Shown one piece after another: positions 8,220 through 17,973 of a stretch of 64,000 nucleotides of DNA. A program made the translations under genes and the position numbers. Source of the stretch: an uncultured Selenomonas sp. (lineage in GTDB: Bacteria > Bacillota > Negativicutes > Selenomonadales > Selenomonadaceae). The stretch spans positions 88,809 through 152,808 of the forward strand of contig CAMVGU010000004.1 in the NCBI GenBank assembly GCA_947167105.1. Reading direction: 5' to 3'. How positions within the stretch are numbered: position 1 is the stretch's first letter; every line of letters begins with the position of its first letter. The notes beneath the pieces are model-generated. The model searched no databases. It had not been told where the DNA came from and worked only from the letters and a program-made list of their open reading frames with translations.

Positions 8220-11200
8220 TTATTTACCTGCCAGCTTCTTGTAGCCTTCATAGCGAGCCTGGGCATCGCGCTGGGTCTTCTCGAAGAGTGCTTCTGCGGC
8301 CTCCGGGAAGGAACGCTTCAGGTTTATATAGCGGTTCTCGCCCATCAGGAATTCCTGGAACTTGCCGAAATCCGGCTCCTTGGAATCAAGGCTGAAGGGG
8401 TTCTTGTCCGTCCCCACCAGATCCGGATTATAGCGGAAGTTTGCCCAGTAGCCGCATTCGACAGCCAGCTTGCCTTCCAGCTGGCTGCAGCCCATGCCCT
8501 TGCGGATGCCGTGGTTGATGCAGGGCGCATAAGCGATGATAAGGGACGGGCCATGATAGGCTTCGGCCTCGGAGATGGCTTTCAGCACCTGGTTCTGGTC
8601 GGCGCCCATATCCACCTGTGCCACGTAGACATAGCCATAAGTCATGGCCATCATGCCAAGATCTTTCTTCTTGGTTTTCTTGCCGGAGGCAGCGAACTGG
8701 GCAATGGCTGCGGCGGGCGTAGCCTTGGAAGCCTGGCCGCCGGTGTTGGAATAGACCTCGGTATCGAACACGAAGACATTGACATCCTCGCCGGAGGCGA
8801 GCACATGGTCAACGCCGCCGTAGCCGATATCGTAGGACCAGCCGTCGCCGCCCAGAATCCACTGGGAACGCTTCACGAAATACTGCTTCTGGCCGTAAAT
8901 CTTCTCCAGCAGTTCATCAGAGCCTTTCTCAGCCGCCAGCAGGGACTCCAGCTTCTCCGCACGCTCACGGGTGCCTTCGCCGTCCATCATATGCTCGACC
9001 CAGTCCTTCATGGCAGCCTGCAAATCAGCGCTGCCCTTGCCGGCCTCGAGGGCTGCCTGCATATCAGCCGCCAGGGACTCCCGCACGGCCTTCGTGCCAA
9101 GGAACATGCCCAGACCGAACTCGGCATTGTCCTCGAACAGGGAATTTGCCCAGGCTGGGCCATGGCCCTTCGCGTTCTTCGTGTAGGGCATGGCGGGAGC
9201 GCTGCCGCCCCAGATGGAGGAGCAGCCCGTAGCGTTTGCCACCATCATGCGGTCACCGAAAAGCTGGGTGATAAGCTTCGCATAGGGAGTCTCGCCGCAG
9301 CCTGCGCAGGCGCCGGAGAACTCAAGCAGCGGCTGCTGGAACTGGGAGCCGGGCACCGTTGTCTTTTTCAGTGTGACCTGCTTGGGAGCAACCTGCTTCG
9401 GGTTCACGCCGTAATCGAAATAGACCTGCTTGGCCTTGAGAGCATCATCCAGCGGCTTCATTTCGAGGGCCTTCTCGCCCTTCTTTCCAGGGCAGACCTG
9501 GGCGCAGTTGCCGCAGCCCAGGCAGTCCAGCGTGGACACAGCCATGGTGAAGTTGTATTCTTTCAGCGCCGGATTCAGGGGCTTCATGGAGGACATGCCC
9601 TCGGGAGCTGCCTTAAGCTCTGCCTCCGTCGTCAGGACGGGACGGATGGCAGCATGGGGGCAGACAAAGGAGCACTGATTGCAGCCGATGCAGTTCTCAG
9701 ACTTCCAGACCGGCACCTTGATAGCCGTGCCCCGCTTCTCATAGGCAGAGCCGCCCACCGGGAAGGTGCCGTCTGCCATCTCACCGGCGAACTTGGAGAC
9801 AGCCAGCTTGTCGCCCTCCTGACGGTTCATCACGCGCTGAATCTCGGTGATGAACTTCGGCTCGTCGCGCTGAGGCTCGGCCTCGTCGGGAGCAGTTGCC
9901 CAGTCAGCAGGGATCTCGACACGGTGCAGGGCGTTCACGCCCTGATCCACAGCGCCATTGTTCATATCGACAATGTTCTGGCCCTTCTTGCCGTAGGACT
10001 TGACAATGGAATCCTTCAGGTATTCCACTGCCTTCTCAATGGGAATGATATTGGCCAGCTTGAAGAAGCCAGCCTGCATAACCATGTTGAAGCGGCCGCC
10101 CAGACCCAGCTCCTGGGCAATCTTCACGGCATTCACCGTGTAGAATTCAATTTCGTTCTGGGCGATATAGCGCTTCATGTAAGCGGGCAGATGCTTCGAG
10201 AGTTCCTCATCGCTCCAGACCGTATTGAGCAGGAACTTGCCGCCCTTCTTCAAGCCCGCCAGCAGGTCATAGCTGAAGACATAGGACTGCTGTGAGCAGG
10301 AAATGAAGTCTGCACGGTTGATGAGGTAAGGGCTGGTGATAGGCAGCTTGCCGAAGCGCAGATGGCTCATGGTGATGCCGCCGGACTTCTTGGAGTCATA
10401 GGCAAAGTAAGCCTGTGCGTACATATCGGTCTTGTCGCCGATAATCTTGATGGCCTGCTTATTCGCGCCCACTGTGCCGTCAGAGCCGAGACCCCAGAAC
10501 TTGCAGGCGGTGGTGCCTTCCGGCGTCAGGTTCACCTCAGAATTCACCGGTGCCAGGCTGAGCCCGGTCACGTCATCCTCGATGCCAATGGTGAAGTTGT
10601 CCAGCGGTGCATCTTTCTTCAGGTTCTCGAAGACTGCGAAAATCTGATCCGGCGTCGTATCCTTGCCGCCCAGGCCGTAACGGCCGCCCACGATGACAGG
10701 ATTAAGGTCGGAACTATAGAAGGCCGTCTTGACATCGAGATAGAGGGGCTCACCCAGGGCACCCGGCTCCTTCGTGCGGTCAAGCACAGCGACCTTCTGC
10801 ACGGTCTTCGGCAGGAACTTGAAGAAGTGCTCCAGAGAGAAGGGGCGGTAGAGATGGACAGACAGGAGGCCCACCTTCTCGCCGTTCTTGTTCAAATAAT
10901 CCACGACTTCCTGGGTGGCATCGCAGACCGAACCCATGGCAATGATGATGCGCTCCGCATCCTTGGCACCGTAATAATCGAACAGATGATGCTCACGGCC
11001 CGTAATCTTCGCCAGCTCTGCGAAGGCTTCCTCCACCAGCTCAGGAATTGCCTCATAATACTTATTGACGGCCTCGCGCTCCTGGAAATAAACATCCGGG
11101 TTCTGGGCAGTACCGCGAATTACGGGAGCATCAGGATTCAGGGCGCGCTCACGGAAGTCTTTCACCGCATCCTTGTCCAGGAGTTTCTCCAGATCGGCAA

Positions 11201-11762
11201 AGTCAATGACTTCCACTTTCTGGATTTCATGGGAGGTGCGGAATCCGTCAAAGAAATTGATAAACGGCACACGGCCCTTGATGGCAACCAGATGAGCCGC
11301 TGCAGCCAGATCCATGACCTCCTGCACGCTGCCCTCGCAGAGCATAGCGCAGCCGGTCTGGCGGGCAGCCATCACGTCCTGATGGTCGCCGAAGATATTC
11401 AGGGATGAAGCAGCCAGGGCGCGGGCACTCACGTGGAATACCCCCGGCAGGAGTTCGCCTGCGACCTTGTACAGATTCGGAATCATCAGCAGGAAGCCCT
11501 GGGAGGCCGTATAGGTCGTCGTGAGAGCGCCGGCCTGCAGGGAGCCATGCACAGCACCGGCCGCGCCTGCCTCGGACTGCATCTCCACCAGCTTAACCTT
11601 CTGGCCAAAGATGTTCTTCATGCCCTTGGCAGCCCAGTCATCCACATGCTCTGCCATCGGAGATGAAGGCGTAATCGGATAGATTGCGGCCACATCCGTG
11701 AAGGCATAGGACACATAGGCGGCAGCCTCGTTGCCATCCATGGTTTTCATTTTTTTGCTCAT
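8220..11762 (-). CDS. nifJ: Pyruvate:ferredoxin (flavodoxin) oxidoreductase
   Basis: Single-chain enzyme of anaerobic metabolism: pyruvate + CoA + oxidised ferredoxin to acetyl-CoA + CO2 + reduced ferredoxin. 1180 residues, full length for the homodimeric form. Domains in order: N-terminal pyruvate/TPP domain with YPITPSSPMAE; gamma-type domain near residues 420-640; two ferredoxin-type [4Fe-4S] sites, CIGCNQCSFVCP (about 690) and CLGCGNCAQVCP (about 750); a further cluster-binding CAGCGETPY (about 820); and the TPP-binding GDGWSYDIGYGG near 975 with NTGGQASKATP. Transcribed alone, with its own terminator. The ATG at 11762 has GGGGAG about ten bases upstream. Confidence 0.97.
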   Translation of the reverse strand: MSKKMKTMDGNEAAAYVSYAFTDVAAIYPITPSSPMAEHVDDWAAKGMKNIFGQKVKLVEMQSEAGAAGAVHGSLQAGALTTTYTASQGFLLMIPNLYKVAGELLPGVFHVSARALAASSLNIFGDHQDVMAARQTGCAMLCEGSVQEVMDLAAAAHLVAIKGRVPFINFFDGFRTSHEIQKVEVIDFADLEKLLDKDAVKDFRERALNPDAPVIRGTAQNPDVYFQEREAVNKYYEAIPELVEEAFAELAKITGREHHLFDYYGAKDAERIIIAMGSVCDATQEVVDYLNKNGEKVGLLSVHLYRPFSLEHFFKFLPKTVQKVAVLDRTKEPGALGEPLYLDVKTAFYSSDLNPVIVGGRYGLGGKDTTPDQIFAVFENLKKDAPLDNFTIGIEDDVTGLSLAPVNSEVNLTPEGTTACKFWGLGSDGTVGANKQAIKIIGDKTDMYAQAYFAYDSKKSGGITMSHLRFGKLPITSPYLINRADFISCSQQSYVFSYDLLAGLKKGGKFLLNTVWSDEELSKHLPAYMKRYIAQNEIEFYTVNAVKIAQELGLGGRFNMVMQAGFFKLANIIPIEKAVEYLKDSIVKSYGKKGQNIVDMNNGAVDQGVNALHRVEIPADWATAPDEAEPQRDEPKFITEIQRVMNRQEGDKLAVSKFAGEMADGTFPVGGSAYEKRGTAIKVPVWKSENCIGCNQCSFVCPHAAIRPVLTTEAELKAAPEGMSSMKPLNPALKEYNFTMAVSTLDCLGCGNCAQVCPGKKGEKALEMKPLDDALKAKQVYFDYGVNPKQVAPKQVTLKKTTVPGSQFQQPLLEFSGACAGCGETPYAKLITQLFGDRMMVANATGCSSIWGGSAPAMPYTKNAKGHGPAWANSLFEDNAEFGLGMFLGTKAVRESLAADMQAALEAGKGSADLQAAMKDWVEHMMDGEGTRERAEKLESLLAAEKGSDELLEKIYGQKQYFVKRSQWILGGDGWSYDIGYGGVDHVLASGEDVNVFVFDTEVYSNTGGQASKATPAAAIAQFAASGKKTKKKDLGMMAMTYGYVYVAQVDMGADQNQVLKAISEAEAYHGPSLIIAYAPCINHGIRKGMGCSQLEGKLAVECGYWANFRYNPDLVGTDKNPFSLDSKEPDFGKFQEFLMGENRYINLKRSFPEAAEALFEKTQRDAQARYEGYKKLAGK

Positions 11763-11904
11763 GTTTCGCTTGCTCCCCTCTTGAACTACACAGATACATT
11801 AACCGTGCACAATACTGCTCAAACAGCTTCAATGACACATCATATATTATACAACTAAAAAAAACACTTGTAAACAATAGCAAGACCTGGATTTGCCCGG
11901 AAAA

Positions 11905-11932
11905 AAGGCCGGCACCGCCCGGTACCAGCCTT
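11905..11932 (-). terminator. Terminator of the amino-acid permease gene
   Basis: A 12-pair stem (minus strand AAGGCTGGTACC with GGTGCCGGCCTT, loop GGGC) followed directly by TTTT. Lies 27 bases after the permease stop. Confidence 0.85.
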
Positions 11933-11959
11933 CGATGCTATATGTTTTTCCCGAAATAG

Positions 11960-13378
11960 TCAAATATTCGCCGCACTTGTGTCATTTTCCTTTGCCAGCT
12001 CTGCCTGACCCTCGTGGCTATGCACCCGGCCATAGAGGAAATACACCATCATGCCCAACGCGCTCCAGACCCAGAAACGCTCCCAGGTCATCGGGGATAA
12101 ATTATACATGATATAGCCGCAGGAGAGAATCGCCAGGGCACCTGTCACATAAATAGCAGGGCAGCGGAAGGGACGCGGCGCCTCGGGATAGCGGCGGCGC
12201 ATCACCATCGCCCCGACAGCCGAAACTATAAAGGCGAACAGGGTGCCGACGGAGCACATCTCTGCCACCACATTGATGGGCGTGAAACCTGACACCAGCG
12301 CCACGGCCAGACCGACAATGATGGTAATGCGGTGGGGGGTTGCAAAGCGCGGGTGGATTTTGCAGACAGCCTGCGGGATCAGCCCGTCACGGCTCATGGC
12401 AAAAAACGCACGGGTCTGGGCGTACATCATCACCAGGAGCACGGTGGTAAGTCCGGCAATCGCTCCCGTGCCCACCAGCGCCGAGCCGAAGCGGTAGCCC
12501 AGCTCACGCAGCACAAAGGCCACAGGCTCCGCGTTGTCAAGCTGCGTATAGGACATATTGCCCGTCATCACCGCTGTCACGCCCACATACAGCACAGTGC
12601 AGATAAGCAGGGAGCCGATGATGCCCAGGGGCATATCCCTGGCAGGACTTTTCGTCTCCTCCGCCGCTGCCGCTATGGAGTCCACCCCCAGGTAGGCGAA
12701 GAAAATGACCGCCGCCCCCGCCGAGACGCCTGCCCAGCCAAAGGGCAGGAAAGGCTCCCAATTCGCGGTATCCACGGAGGGGCCCGCCAAAAACAGGAAA
12801 ATGAAGATGGCAAGGAGCTTTACCGCCACCAGCGCCTTATTCACCGTTACGCTTTCATGCACCCCGCGTATCAGGAGCAGGGACAGGAACAGGGTAATCA
12901 GCACGGCCGGCAGATTCACAAGGCCGCCATCCGCCGGTACTGCTGTCAAAGCTTGGGGCAAGTTCACTCCCGCCGAGCGCAGCAGGCCCACCACGTAGGC
13001 CGACCAGCCCCCTGCCACCGCACTGGCACCCACCGAATACTCAAGCACCAGGTTCCAGCCCACAAGCCAGGCCCAGAACTCCCCCAGGGCCGTGTAAGCG
13101 TAAGCATAGGCGCTGCCCGCCACTGGCACCATCGCAGCCAGCTCCGAATACACCAGGCTCACAAAGGCGCAGGTAATGCTCGCCAGCAGAAAGGACAGCA
13201 TCAGTGCAGGGCCTGCGTACTTGGCAGCGGCCACCCCCGTCAAAACAAAGATGCCGGTACCGACAATAACGCCAATTCCCAGCAAGGTCACATCCAGGGC
13301 ACCCATCGCTTTTTTCAGCGGCGTGCGCTTCGCATCCGCCTGATAAGTCACAATGCTCTTCCTGCGAAATATCCCCAC
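11960..13378 (-). CDS. APC-superfamily amino-acid permease (YhdG/CAT-like)
   Basis: Inner-membrane amino-acid transporter, 472 residues, with twelve or more predicted membrane segments. The first helix carries GVIVGTGIFVLTGVAA, the substrate-binding GTGIF motif of APC carriers, and FFAYLGVDSIAAAAEETKSP matches the cationic amino-acid transporter (CAT) subgroup. Substrate not assignable from sequence. The start is GTG at 13378, with AGGAG eight bases upstream. Monocistronic, divergent from thiT; a two-hairpin repeat sits in the shared upstream region. Confidence 0.85.
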   Translation of the reverse strand: MGIFRRKSIVTYQADAKRTPLKKAMGALDVTLLGIGVIVGTGIFVLTGVAAAKYAGPALMLSFLLASITCAFVSLVYSELAAMVPVAGSAYAYAYTALGEFWAWLVGWNLVLEYSVGASAVAGGWSAYVVGLLRSAGVNLPQALTAVPADGGLVNLPAVLITLFLSLLLIRGVHESVTVNKALVAVKLLAIFIFLFLAGPSVDTANWEPFLPFGWAGVSAGAAVIFFAYLGVDSIAAAAEETKSPARDMPLGIIGSLLICTVLYVGVTAVMTGNMSYTQLDNAEPVAFVLRELGYRFGSALVGTGAIAGLTTVLLVMMYAQTRAFFAMSRDGLIPQAVCKIHPRFATPHRITIIVGLAVALVSGFTPINVVAEMCSVGTLFAFIVSAVGAMVMRRRYPEAPRPFRCPAIYVTGALAILSCGYIMYNLSPMTWERFWVWSALGMMVYFLYGRVHSHEGQAELAKENDTSAANI

Positions 13379-13485
13379 TCATATCACTCCTGTTTATGCT
13401 TGCTTTTGCTTGAACAACACCAAGCAGTATAACACATTTACGGGAGAATAAAAAGACGGGAAATGCTGAATGTGCTGCCAGCGAA

Positions 13486-13534
13486 CCTCATCCACCGCTA
13501 CGCGGTCCCCCTTCCCCAGAGGGGAAGGCTTTTT
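13486..13534. repeat. Two-hairpin interspersed repeat, copy A
   Basis: Conserved head CCTCATCC, hairpin 1 ACCGC-TAC-GCGGT, then hairpin 2 CCTTCCCC-AGA-GGGGAAGG and a CTTTTT tail. Located between the divergent permease and thiT genes, so here it cannot simply end a gene; the tail points toward thiT. A further CAGCGAA just before the head is shared with copy F. Confidence 0.85.
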
Positions 13535-13618
13535 CGCCAATGAGTAAAAAGCCTGTGGATTTTCTTCTTGATTATTGCTAAAATGAATCTCATATCAAAC
13601 GAAAGGAAACATCGAAAT

Positions 13619-14224
13619 ATGGAAGCACTTTTTAGCCACCCGGCCAGCGGCTTTGCCCTCCTGGGACTGCTCCTGCTGATTGGCGCGGGCCTGTATCTTA
13701 GGCGCGTCAAACTGACGACCCATATCCTCATCCATATTGCACTGATGCTTGCCCTGAGCATCATCCTGCAGCAGCTCCGTCTTTTCCACCTGCCCCAGGG
13801 CGGCGCCGTTACCCTCGGCGCCATGGTGCCGCTGCTCCTGCTCTCCTGGCGCTACGGGCCGGGCATCGGCGCCCTGTCCGGTTTCCTGTACGGCATGATC
13901 AATCTGCTGCTGGACCCCTTTATCCTGCACCCCGTACAGGTACTGTTTGACTATCCGTTGCCCCTTATGGCCATGGGACTGGCTGGCCTGTTCCCCAAAC
14001 GGATATACCTTGCAGCTGCGCTGGCTTTTACGGGACGCTTTCTCTGCCATTTCATTTCCGGCCTTGTCTTTTTCGGCTCCTATGCCCCCGAGGGCATGTC
14101 CCCCGCAATCTATTCCCTGACACTGAACGGCAGCTTCATGCTGACCGAATTCCTGATTTGCTGCGTAGTCCTGAAGTTCCTGCCCGTACAGCGCCTCCTT
14201 GCCGCCATGCAGGGAGAGCATTGA
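13619..14224 (+). CDS. thiT: Thiamine-specific ECF transporter S component
   Basis: Integral membrane substrate-binding subunit that captures thiamine and works with a shared EcfAA'T energising module (not in this window). 201 residues with about six membrane segments. The ThiT hallmark is visible at about residues 85-120: GFLYGMINLLLDPFILHPVQ followed by FDYPLPLMAMGLAG, and later the conserved aromatic/Asn positions in YSLTLNGSFML. I chose ATG at 13619 (MEALFSHP) with AAAGGA eleven bases upstream; a longer frame to 13568 has no ribosome site. No TPP riboswitch motif is visible upstream, which is unusual for thiamine transporters. Followed by repeat copy B as terminator. Confidence 0.88.
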   Translation: MEALFSHPASGFALLGLLLLIGAGLYLRRVKLTTHILIHIALMLALSIILQQLRLFHLPQGGAVTLGAMVPLLLLSWRYGPGIGALSGFLYGMINLLLDPFILHPVQVLFDYPLPLMAMGLAGLFPKRIYLAAALAFTGRFLCHFISGLVFFGSYAPEGMSPAIYSLTLNGSFMLTEFLICCVVLKFLPVQRLLAAMQGEH

Positions 14225-14241
14225 TGGGCAAGAGCTTCAGA

Positions 14242-14292
14242 CCTCATCCGTCAGCCTTCGGCTGCCACCTTCCCCAGAGGGGAAGGCTTTTT
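14242..14292 (+). repeat. Two-hairpin interspersed repeat, copy B (thiT terminator)
   Basis: CCTCATCC head, hairpin 1 CAGCC-TTC-GGCTG, hairpin 2 CCTTCCCC-AGA-GGGGAAGG, then CTTTTT. It follows thiT by 18 bases in the right orientation to serve as an intrinsic terminator. Confidence 0.85.
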
Positions 14293-14299
14293 CGTCAAT

Positions 14300-14341
14300 A
14301 GCAAGGCCCTCCCCTGCCGTCAGGCATGAGAGGGCCTTGCT
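14300..14341. terminator. Hairpin at the end of the arginine operon
   Basis: A 12-base inverted repeat AGCAAGGCCCTC (14300-14311) with its complement at 14330-14341, nine bases after the argH stop. T-richness is better on the plus side, so it may stop read-through from thiT as well as argH. Confidence 0.7.
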
Positions 14342-14349
14342 TCTTTAAT

Positions 14350-15774
14350 TTACACCTTGATTTGCTTTTCTGCCAGCTCCTGCTGCAATTTCTGCTCGCT
14401 GTCCAGCAGCTTCCGGGCTGCGGAGAGCTGCCGCTGCACCTGCTCGTAGGAGGTGCCGCCCAGGGAGTTGCGGTTTTTCACGCAGGTTTCCGGGCTGATG
14501 GCATCGTATATATCCCGGTCAAAGAGGGGCGAGAGCCTCTGATATTCCTCCAGTGTCATATCCTGGAGATAGATGCCCCTGGCCAGGCAGTCATGCACGG
14601 CCTGGCCTGAAACGGCGTGGGCCTGACGGAAGGGCAGGCCCTTCTTCACCAGATAGTCAGCCAGGTCGGTGGCGTTGGAGAAATCCTCCGTCACGGCCCG
14701 CTTCATTACATCCTGCTTAACTTTCATGCCCCGCACCAGCCGGGCGTAGACCTCCAGGCTGAATTTCACCGTGTCGATGGCATCAAAGATGCCCTCTTTA
14801 TCCTCCTGCAAGTCCTTGTTATAGGCCAGGGGCAGGCCCTTCACCGTCGTGAGCATGGCCATCAGATGGCCAATAACACGGCCTGTCTTGCCCCGCACCA
14901 GCTCGGAGACATCCGGGTTCTTCTTCTGGGGCATCATGGAGGAGCCGGTGCAATGGGCATCGTCAAGCTCCACAAAGGAGAATTCCCTGGAGCACCAGAG
15001 GATAGTTTCTTCCGACAGGCGGGAGAGATGCACCATCAGGATGCTGGCCGCCGCCAGAAATTCCATGATATAGTCACGGTCGCTGACCGCATCCAGGGAA
15101 TTGCCGTAAATCTGCTCAAAATCGAGATGGGCGGCCACGAACTCCCTGTCTATGGGGAAGGTGGTGCCTGCCAGCGCCCCCGCTCCCAGGGGCATGATAT
15201 CCGCCCGGCGGTAGACCCCCCTGAAACGCTCAAAATCCCTGGCCAGCATGCCGAAGTACGCCAGCAGATGGTGGGCGAACAAGATGGGCTGGGCCCGCTG
15301 CAGATGGGTGTAGCCCGGCATGACTACCTCCCGGTTCTTTGCCGCCGTTTCTGCCAGCGCCTGCTGCAGATTGCAGATGGCCTCCATGACCTCCACCGTC
15401 CGGCGGCGCACATACATATGGGTATCCAGCGCCACCTGGTCATTGCGGCTGCGGGCGGTGTGCAGACGCCCTCCCGCCTCGCCTATGCTCTCGGTCAGGC
15501 GCTTCTCGATGTTCATATGTATGTCTTCCAGATCCACCGAGAAGTCGAATTCCCCTTCCTCGATCTGCAGCAGAATGTCATGGAGCCCCTGGATAATGGC
15601 CTCCTTGTCCTCCTCAGAGATAATGCCGCATTTGGCCAGCATCTTCGCATGGGCAATGCTGCCCGCGACGTCCTCACGGTACATGCGCTTGTCAAAGCCG
15701 ATGGAGGCCTGGAATTCATTGATCATCTCGTCGGTGCTTTTCTCAAAGCGCCCGCCCCACATCTGCTCCGCCAT
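14350..15774 (-). CDS. argH: Argininosuccinate lyase
   Basis: Last step of arginine synthesis: argininosuccinate to arginine + fumarate. 474 residues, normal length. The fumarase/aspartase superfamily signature GSSMMPQKKNPDVSE is present at about residues 277-291, with upstream TARSRNDQVALDTH (about 107) and the helix with HLQRAQP (about 156). Its ATG overlaps the argG stop codon by one base (TAATG), so translation is coupled. It is the last gene of argCJBDFGH. Confidence 0.97.
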   Translation of the reverse strand: MAEQMWGGRFEKSTDEMINEFQASIGFDKRMYREDVAGSIAHAKMLAKCGIISEEDKEAIIQGLHDILLQIEEGEFDFSVDLEDIHMNIEKRLTESIGEAGGRLHTARSRNDQVALDTHMYVRRRTVEVMEAICNLQQALAETAAKNREVVMPGYTHLQRAQPILFAHHLLAYFGMLARDFERFRGVYRRADIMPLGAGALAGTTFPIDREFVAAHLDFEQIYGNSLDAVSDRDYIMEFLAAASILMVHLSRLSEETILWCSREFSFVELDDAHCTGSSMMPQKKNPDVSELVRGKTGRVIGHLMAMLTTVKGLPLAYNKDLQEDKEGIFDAIDTVKFSLEVYARLVRGMKVKQDVMKRAVTEDFSNATDLADYLVKKGLPFRQAHAVSGQAVHDCLARGIYLQDMTLEEYQRLSPLFDRDIYDAISPETCVKNRNSLGGTSYEQVQRQLSAARKLLDSEQKLQQELAEKQIKV

Positions 15775-17000
15775 TATTTGCTCTCCTTGGCGGTTCTCTG
15801 CTGCATCAGGGCCCGTACCTTGAGGGGCAGGCCGAACAGATTGATAAAGCCGGTGGCATCCGCCTGGTTGTACACATCATCATGCTCAAAGGTCACGAAT
15901 TCCTGGCTGTACAGGGAATAGGGGGAGGTGGAGCCTGCGGAAATGATATTGCCCTTGTAGAGCTTCAGCTTCACGGAGCCGGTCACAGTGCGCTGGGTGC
16001 TGTCAACGAAGGCAGCCAGGGCCTCCCGCAGCTGGCAGAACCACATGCCGTCATAGACCAGCTCGCCATAGCGGATGGCCAGCCCCTCCTTGTAGTGCAG
16101 GGTGGCACGGTCAAGGCAGAGATATTCCAGCTCACGGTGGGCATAGTACAGGATGGAGCCGCCCGGATTCTCATAGACACCGCGGGATTTCATGCCCACC
16201 AGGCGGTTCTCGCAGATATCCACAATGCCCACGCCATTGCGGGCGCCAATCTCGTTCAGCTTCGTCAAGAGCTCCACTGCCCCCAGCTTCTCGCCGTTCA
16301 CCGCCACGGGCCTGCCCTGCTCGAAGTCCACCGTCACATACTCAGGCTTATCCGGCGCCTCCTCCGGTGCCTTGGAAATCAGGAACATGGAATTTTTCGG
16401 CTCATTGGCAGGGTCCTCAAGGTCAGAGCCTTCATGGGACAGATGCCAGATATTGCGATCCATGCTGTAGGTCTTGTTCTCAGTGGCAACGGGAATGCCA
16501 TGCTTCTTGGCGTACTCAATCTCGGAGCTGCGGGAGTCAAGATCCCATTCACGCCAGGGTGCAATAATGGTGAGGTCAGGAGCCAGGGCCTTCACGGTCA
16601 GCTCGAAGCGCACCTGGTCATTGCCCTTGCCGGTGGCGCCGTGGGCAATGGCATCTGCGCCCTCCTGGCGGGCAATCTCCACCAGGCGCTTGGCAATCAA
16701 CGGACGGGCGAAGGAAGTTCCCAGCAGGTACTTGCCCTCATAGACGGCATCCGCCTGCAGGGTAGGCCAGACATAATCCACCAGGAATTCCTCGGTCAGA
16801 TTGTCGATATAGACCTTGGCAGCCCCGGATTTCAGGGCTTTCTCCCGCACCGGCTCCAGCTCGTCCCCCTGGCCTATATCTATGCAGGCTGCAATGACCT
16901 CGCAGCCGTCATAATTCTCCTTCAGCCAGGGAATGATAACGGAGGTATCAAGCCCGCCGGAATAAGCCAGCACGACTTTCTTAACATTAACCTTTGCCAT
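15774..17000 (-). CDS. argG: Argininosuccinate synthase
   Basis: Condenses citrulline and aspartate with ATP to argininosuccinate. 408 residues. The N-terminal ATP pyrophosphatase P-loop is [13 protein letters not shown], and the conserved [13 protein letters not shown] and [10 protein letters not shown] segments are present. I chose ATG at 17000 (MAKVNV) because the AAAGGAG site is nine bases upstream; the open frame begins three codons earlier with an ATG that touches the ribosome site. It lies 24 bases after argF. Confidence 0.97.
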   Translation of the reverse strand: MAKVNVKKVVLAYSGGLDTSVIIPWLKENYDGCEVIAACIDIGQGDELEPVREKALKSGAAKVYIDNLTEEFLVDYVWPTLQADAVYEGKYLLGTSFARPLIAKRLVEIARQEGADAIAHGATGKGNDQVRFELTVKALAPDLTIIAPWREWDLDSRSSEIEYAKKHGIPVATENKTYSMDRNIWHLSHEGSDLEDPANEPKNSMFLISKAPEEAPDKPEYVTVDFEQGRPVAVNGEKLGAVELLTKLNEIGARNGVGIVDICENRLVGMKSRGVYENPGGSILYYAHRELEYLCLDRATLHYKEGLAIRYGELVYDGMWFCQLREALAAFVDSTQRTVTGSVKLKLYKGNIISAGSTSPYSLYSQEFVTFEHDDVYNQADATGFINLFGLPLKVRALMQQRTAKESK

Positions 17001-17024
17001 AATAAGCATCTCCTTTTGTATACA

Positions 17025-17954
17025 TCAGCCCATAAGCAGGGCCATAATTGCCTTCTGGGTGTGCAGGCGGTTCTCCGCCTCATCGAAAATAACCGGCGCG
17101 AACCGCTCGAAAACTTCCTCGGTGATTTCCTCGCCGCGATAAGCCGGCAGGCAGTGCATCACGATGGCCCGCTTGTCCGCGTGGGCAAGCAGCTTATCAT
17201 TGACCTGATAAGGCGCAAAAATGCGCTTGCGCTCCTCGTGCTCCGCTTCCTGGCCCATGCTGGCCCAGGTGTCAGTGACTACGATATCCGCACCCTTGAC
17301 AGCCTCCAGGGGGTCAGTCACCAGCGTAATGCTTGCCCCCGTTGCCCTGGCATCTTCCTGGGCCTGCCGGGTCACTTCGGCATCAGGACGGTAGCCCTCC
17401 GGCGTTGCCGCCACGAATTCCATGCCCGCCTTGGCGCAGCCGTACATGAAGGAATTCGTCATGTTATTGCCATCGCCCACATAGGCCATTTTGAGGCCCT
17501 GCAAATTCTTGCCCTTATGCTCCCGGATGGTCAGCAAATCGGTCAGCACCTGACAGGGGTGCAAGAGGTCAGTGAGAGCGTTGATGACGGGAATATCAGC
17601 ATAACGGGCCAATTCCTCCGCGCGGTCATGGCCGTAGGTGCGGATCATAATGCCGTCAAGGTAGCGCGAGAGCACCCTTGCCGTATCCTTGATGGGCTCG
17701 CCGCGCCCCAGTTGCAAATCCCGGTTCGACAGGAACAGGGCCTGCCCCCCCAGTTGGTACATGCCCGTTTCAAAGGACACCCTGGTACGGGTGGATGATT
17801 TCTCGAAAATCATGCCCAGGGTCTTGCCCTTCAGCAGATGGTGCTCGATACCGGCCTTCTGCTTGGCCTTCAGCTCTGCGGCCAGTGCCAGGATTTCCTG
17901 CACCTCATCCGCCGACAATTCGTGAATGGATAATAAATCCTTGCCTTTCAGCAT
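17025..17954 (-). CDS. argF: Ornithine carbamoyltransferase
   Basis: Ornithine + carbamoyl phosphate to citrulline. 309 residues, normal length. The carbamoyl-phosphate binding motif STRTRVSFE is at about residue 53, with HPCQVLTDLLT (about 132), the ornithine loop DTWASMGQE (about 228) and HCLPAYRGEE (about 268). Start at 17954 (MLKGKDLLS) is set by AGAAAGGGGGG just upstream; a longer frame to 18023 runs into argD and lacks support. Its presence in the same operon as the acetylated-intermediate genes makes the anabolic role clear. No carAB in the window. Confidence 0.96.
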   Translation of the reverse strand: MLKGKDLLSIHELSADEVQEILALAAELKAKQKAGIEHHLLKGKTLGMIFEKSSTRTRVSFETGMYQLGGQALFLSNRDLQLGRGEPIKDTARVLSRYLDGIMIRTYGHDRAEELARYADIPVINALTDLLHPCQVLTDLLTIREHKGKNLQGLKMAYVGDGNNMTNSFMYGCAKAGMEFVAATPEGYRPDAEVTRQAQEDARATGASITLVTDPLEAVKGADIVVTDTWASMGQEAEHEERKRIFAPYQVNDKLLAHADKRAIVMHCLPAYRGEEITEEVFERFAPVIFDEAENRLHTQKAIMALLMG

Positions 17955-17973
17955 GTTTTGCCCCCCTTTCTGC

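Noticed and set aside
8205..10295. A 696-codon open frame on the plus strand opposite nifJ
   Set aside because: Shadow of a GC-rich, highly expressed gene; no ribosome site, no recognisable domain, and the minus strand encodes an unmistakable full-length nifJ.
13379..13618. TPP riboswitch upstream of thiT
   Set aside because: Neither CTGAGA nor the ACCTGATC-type segment is present.
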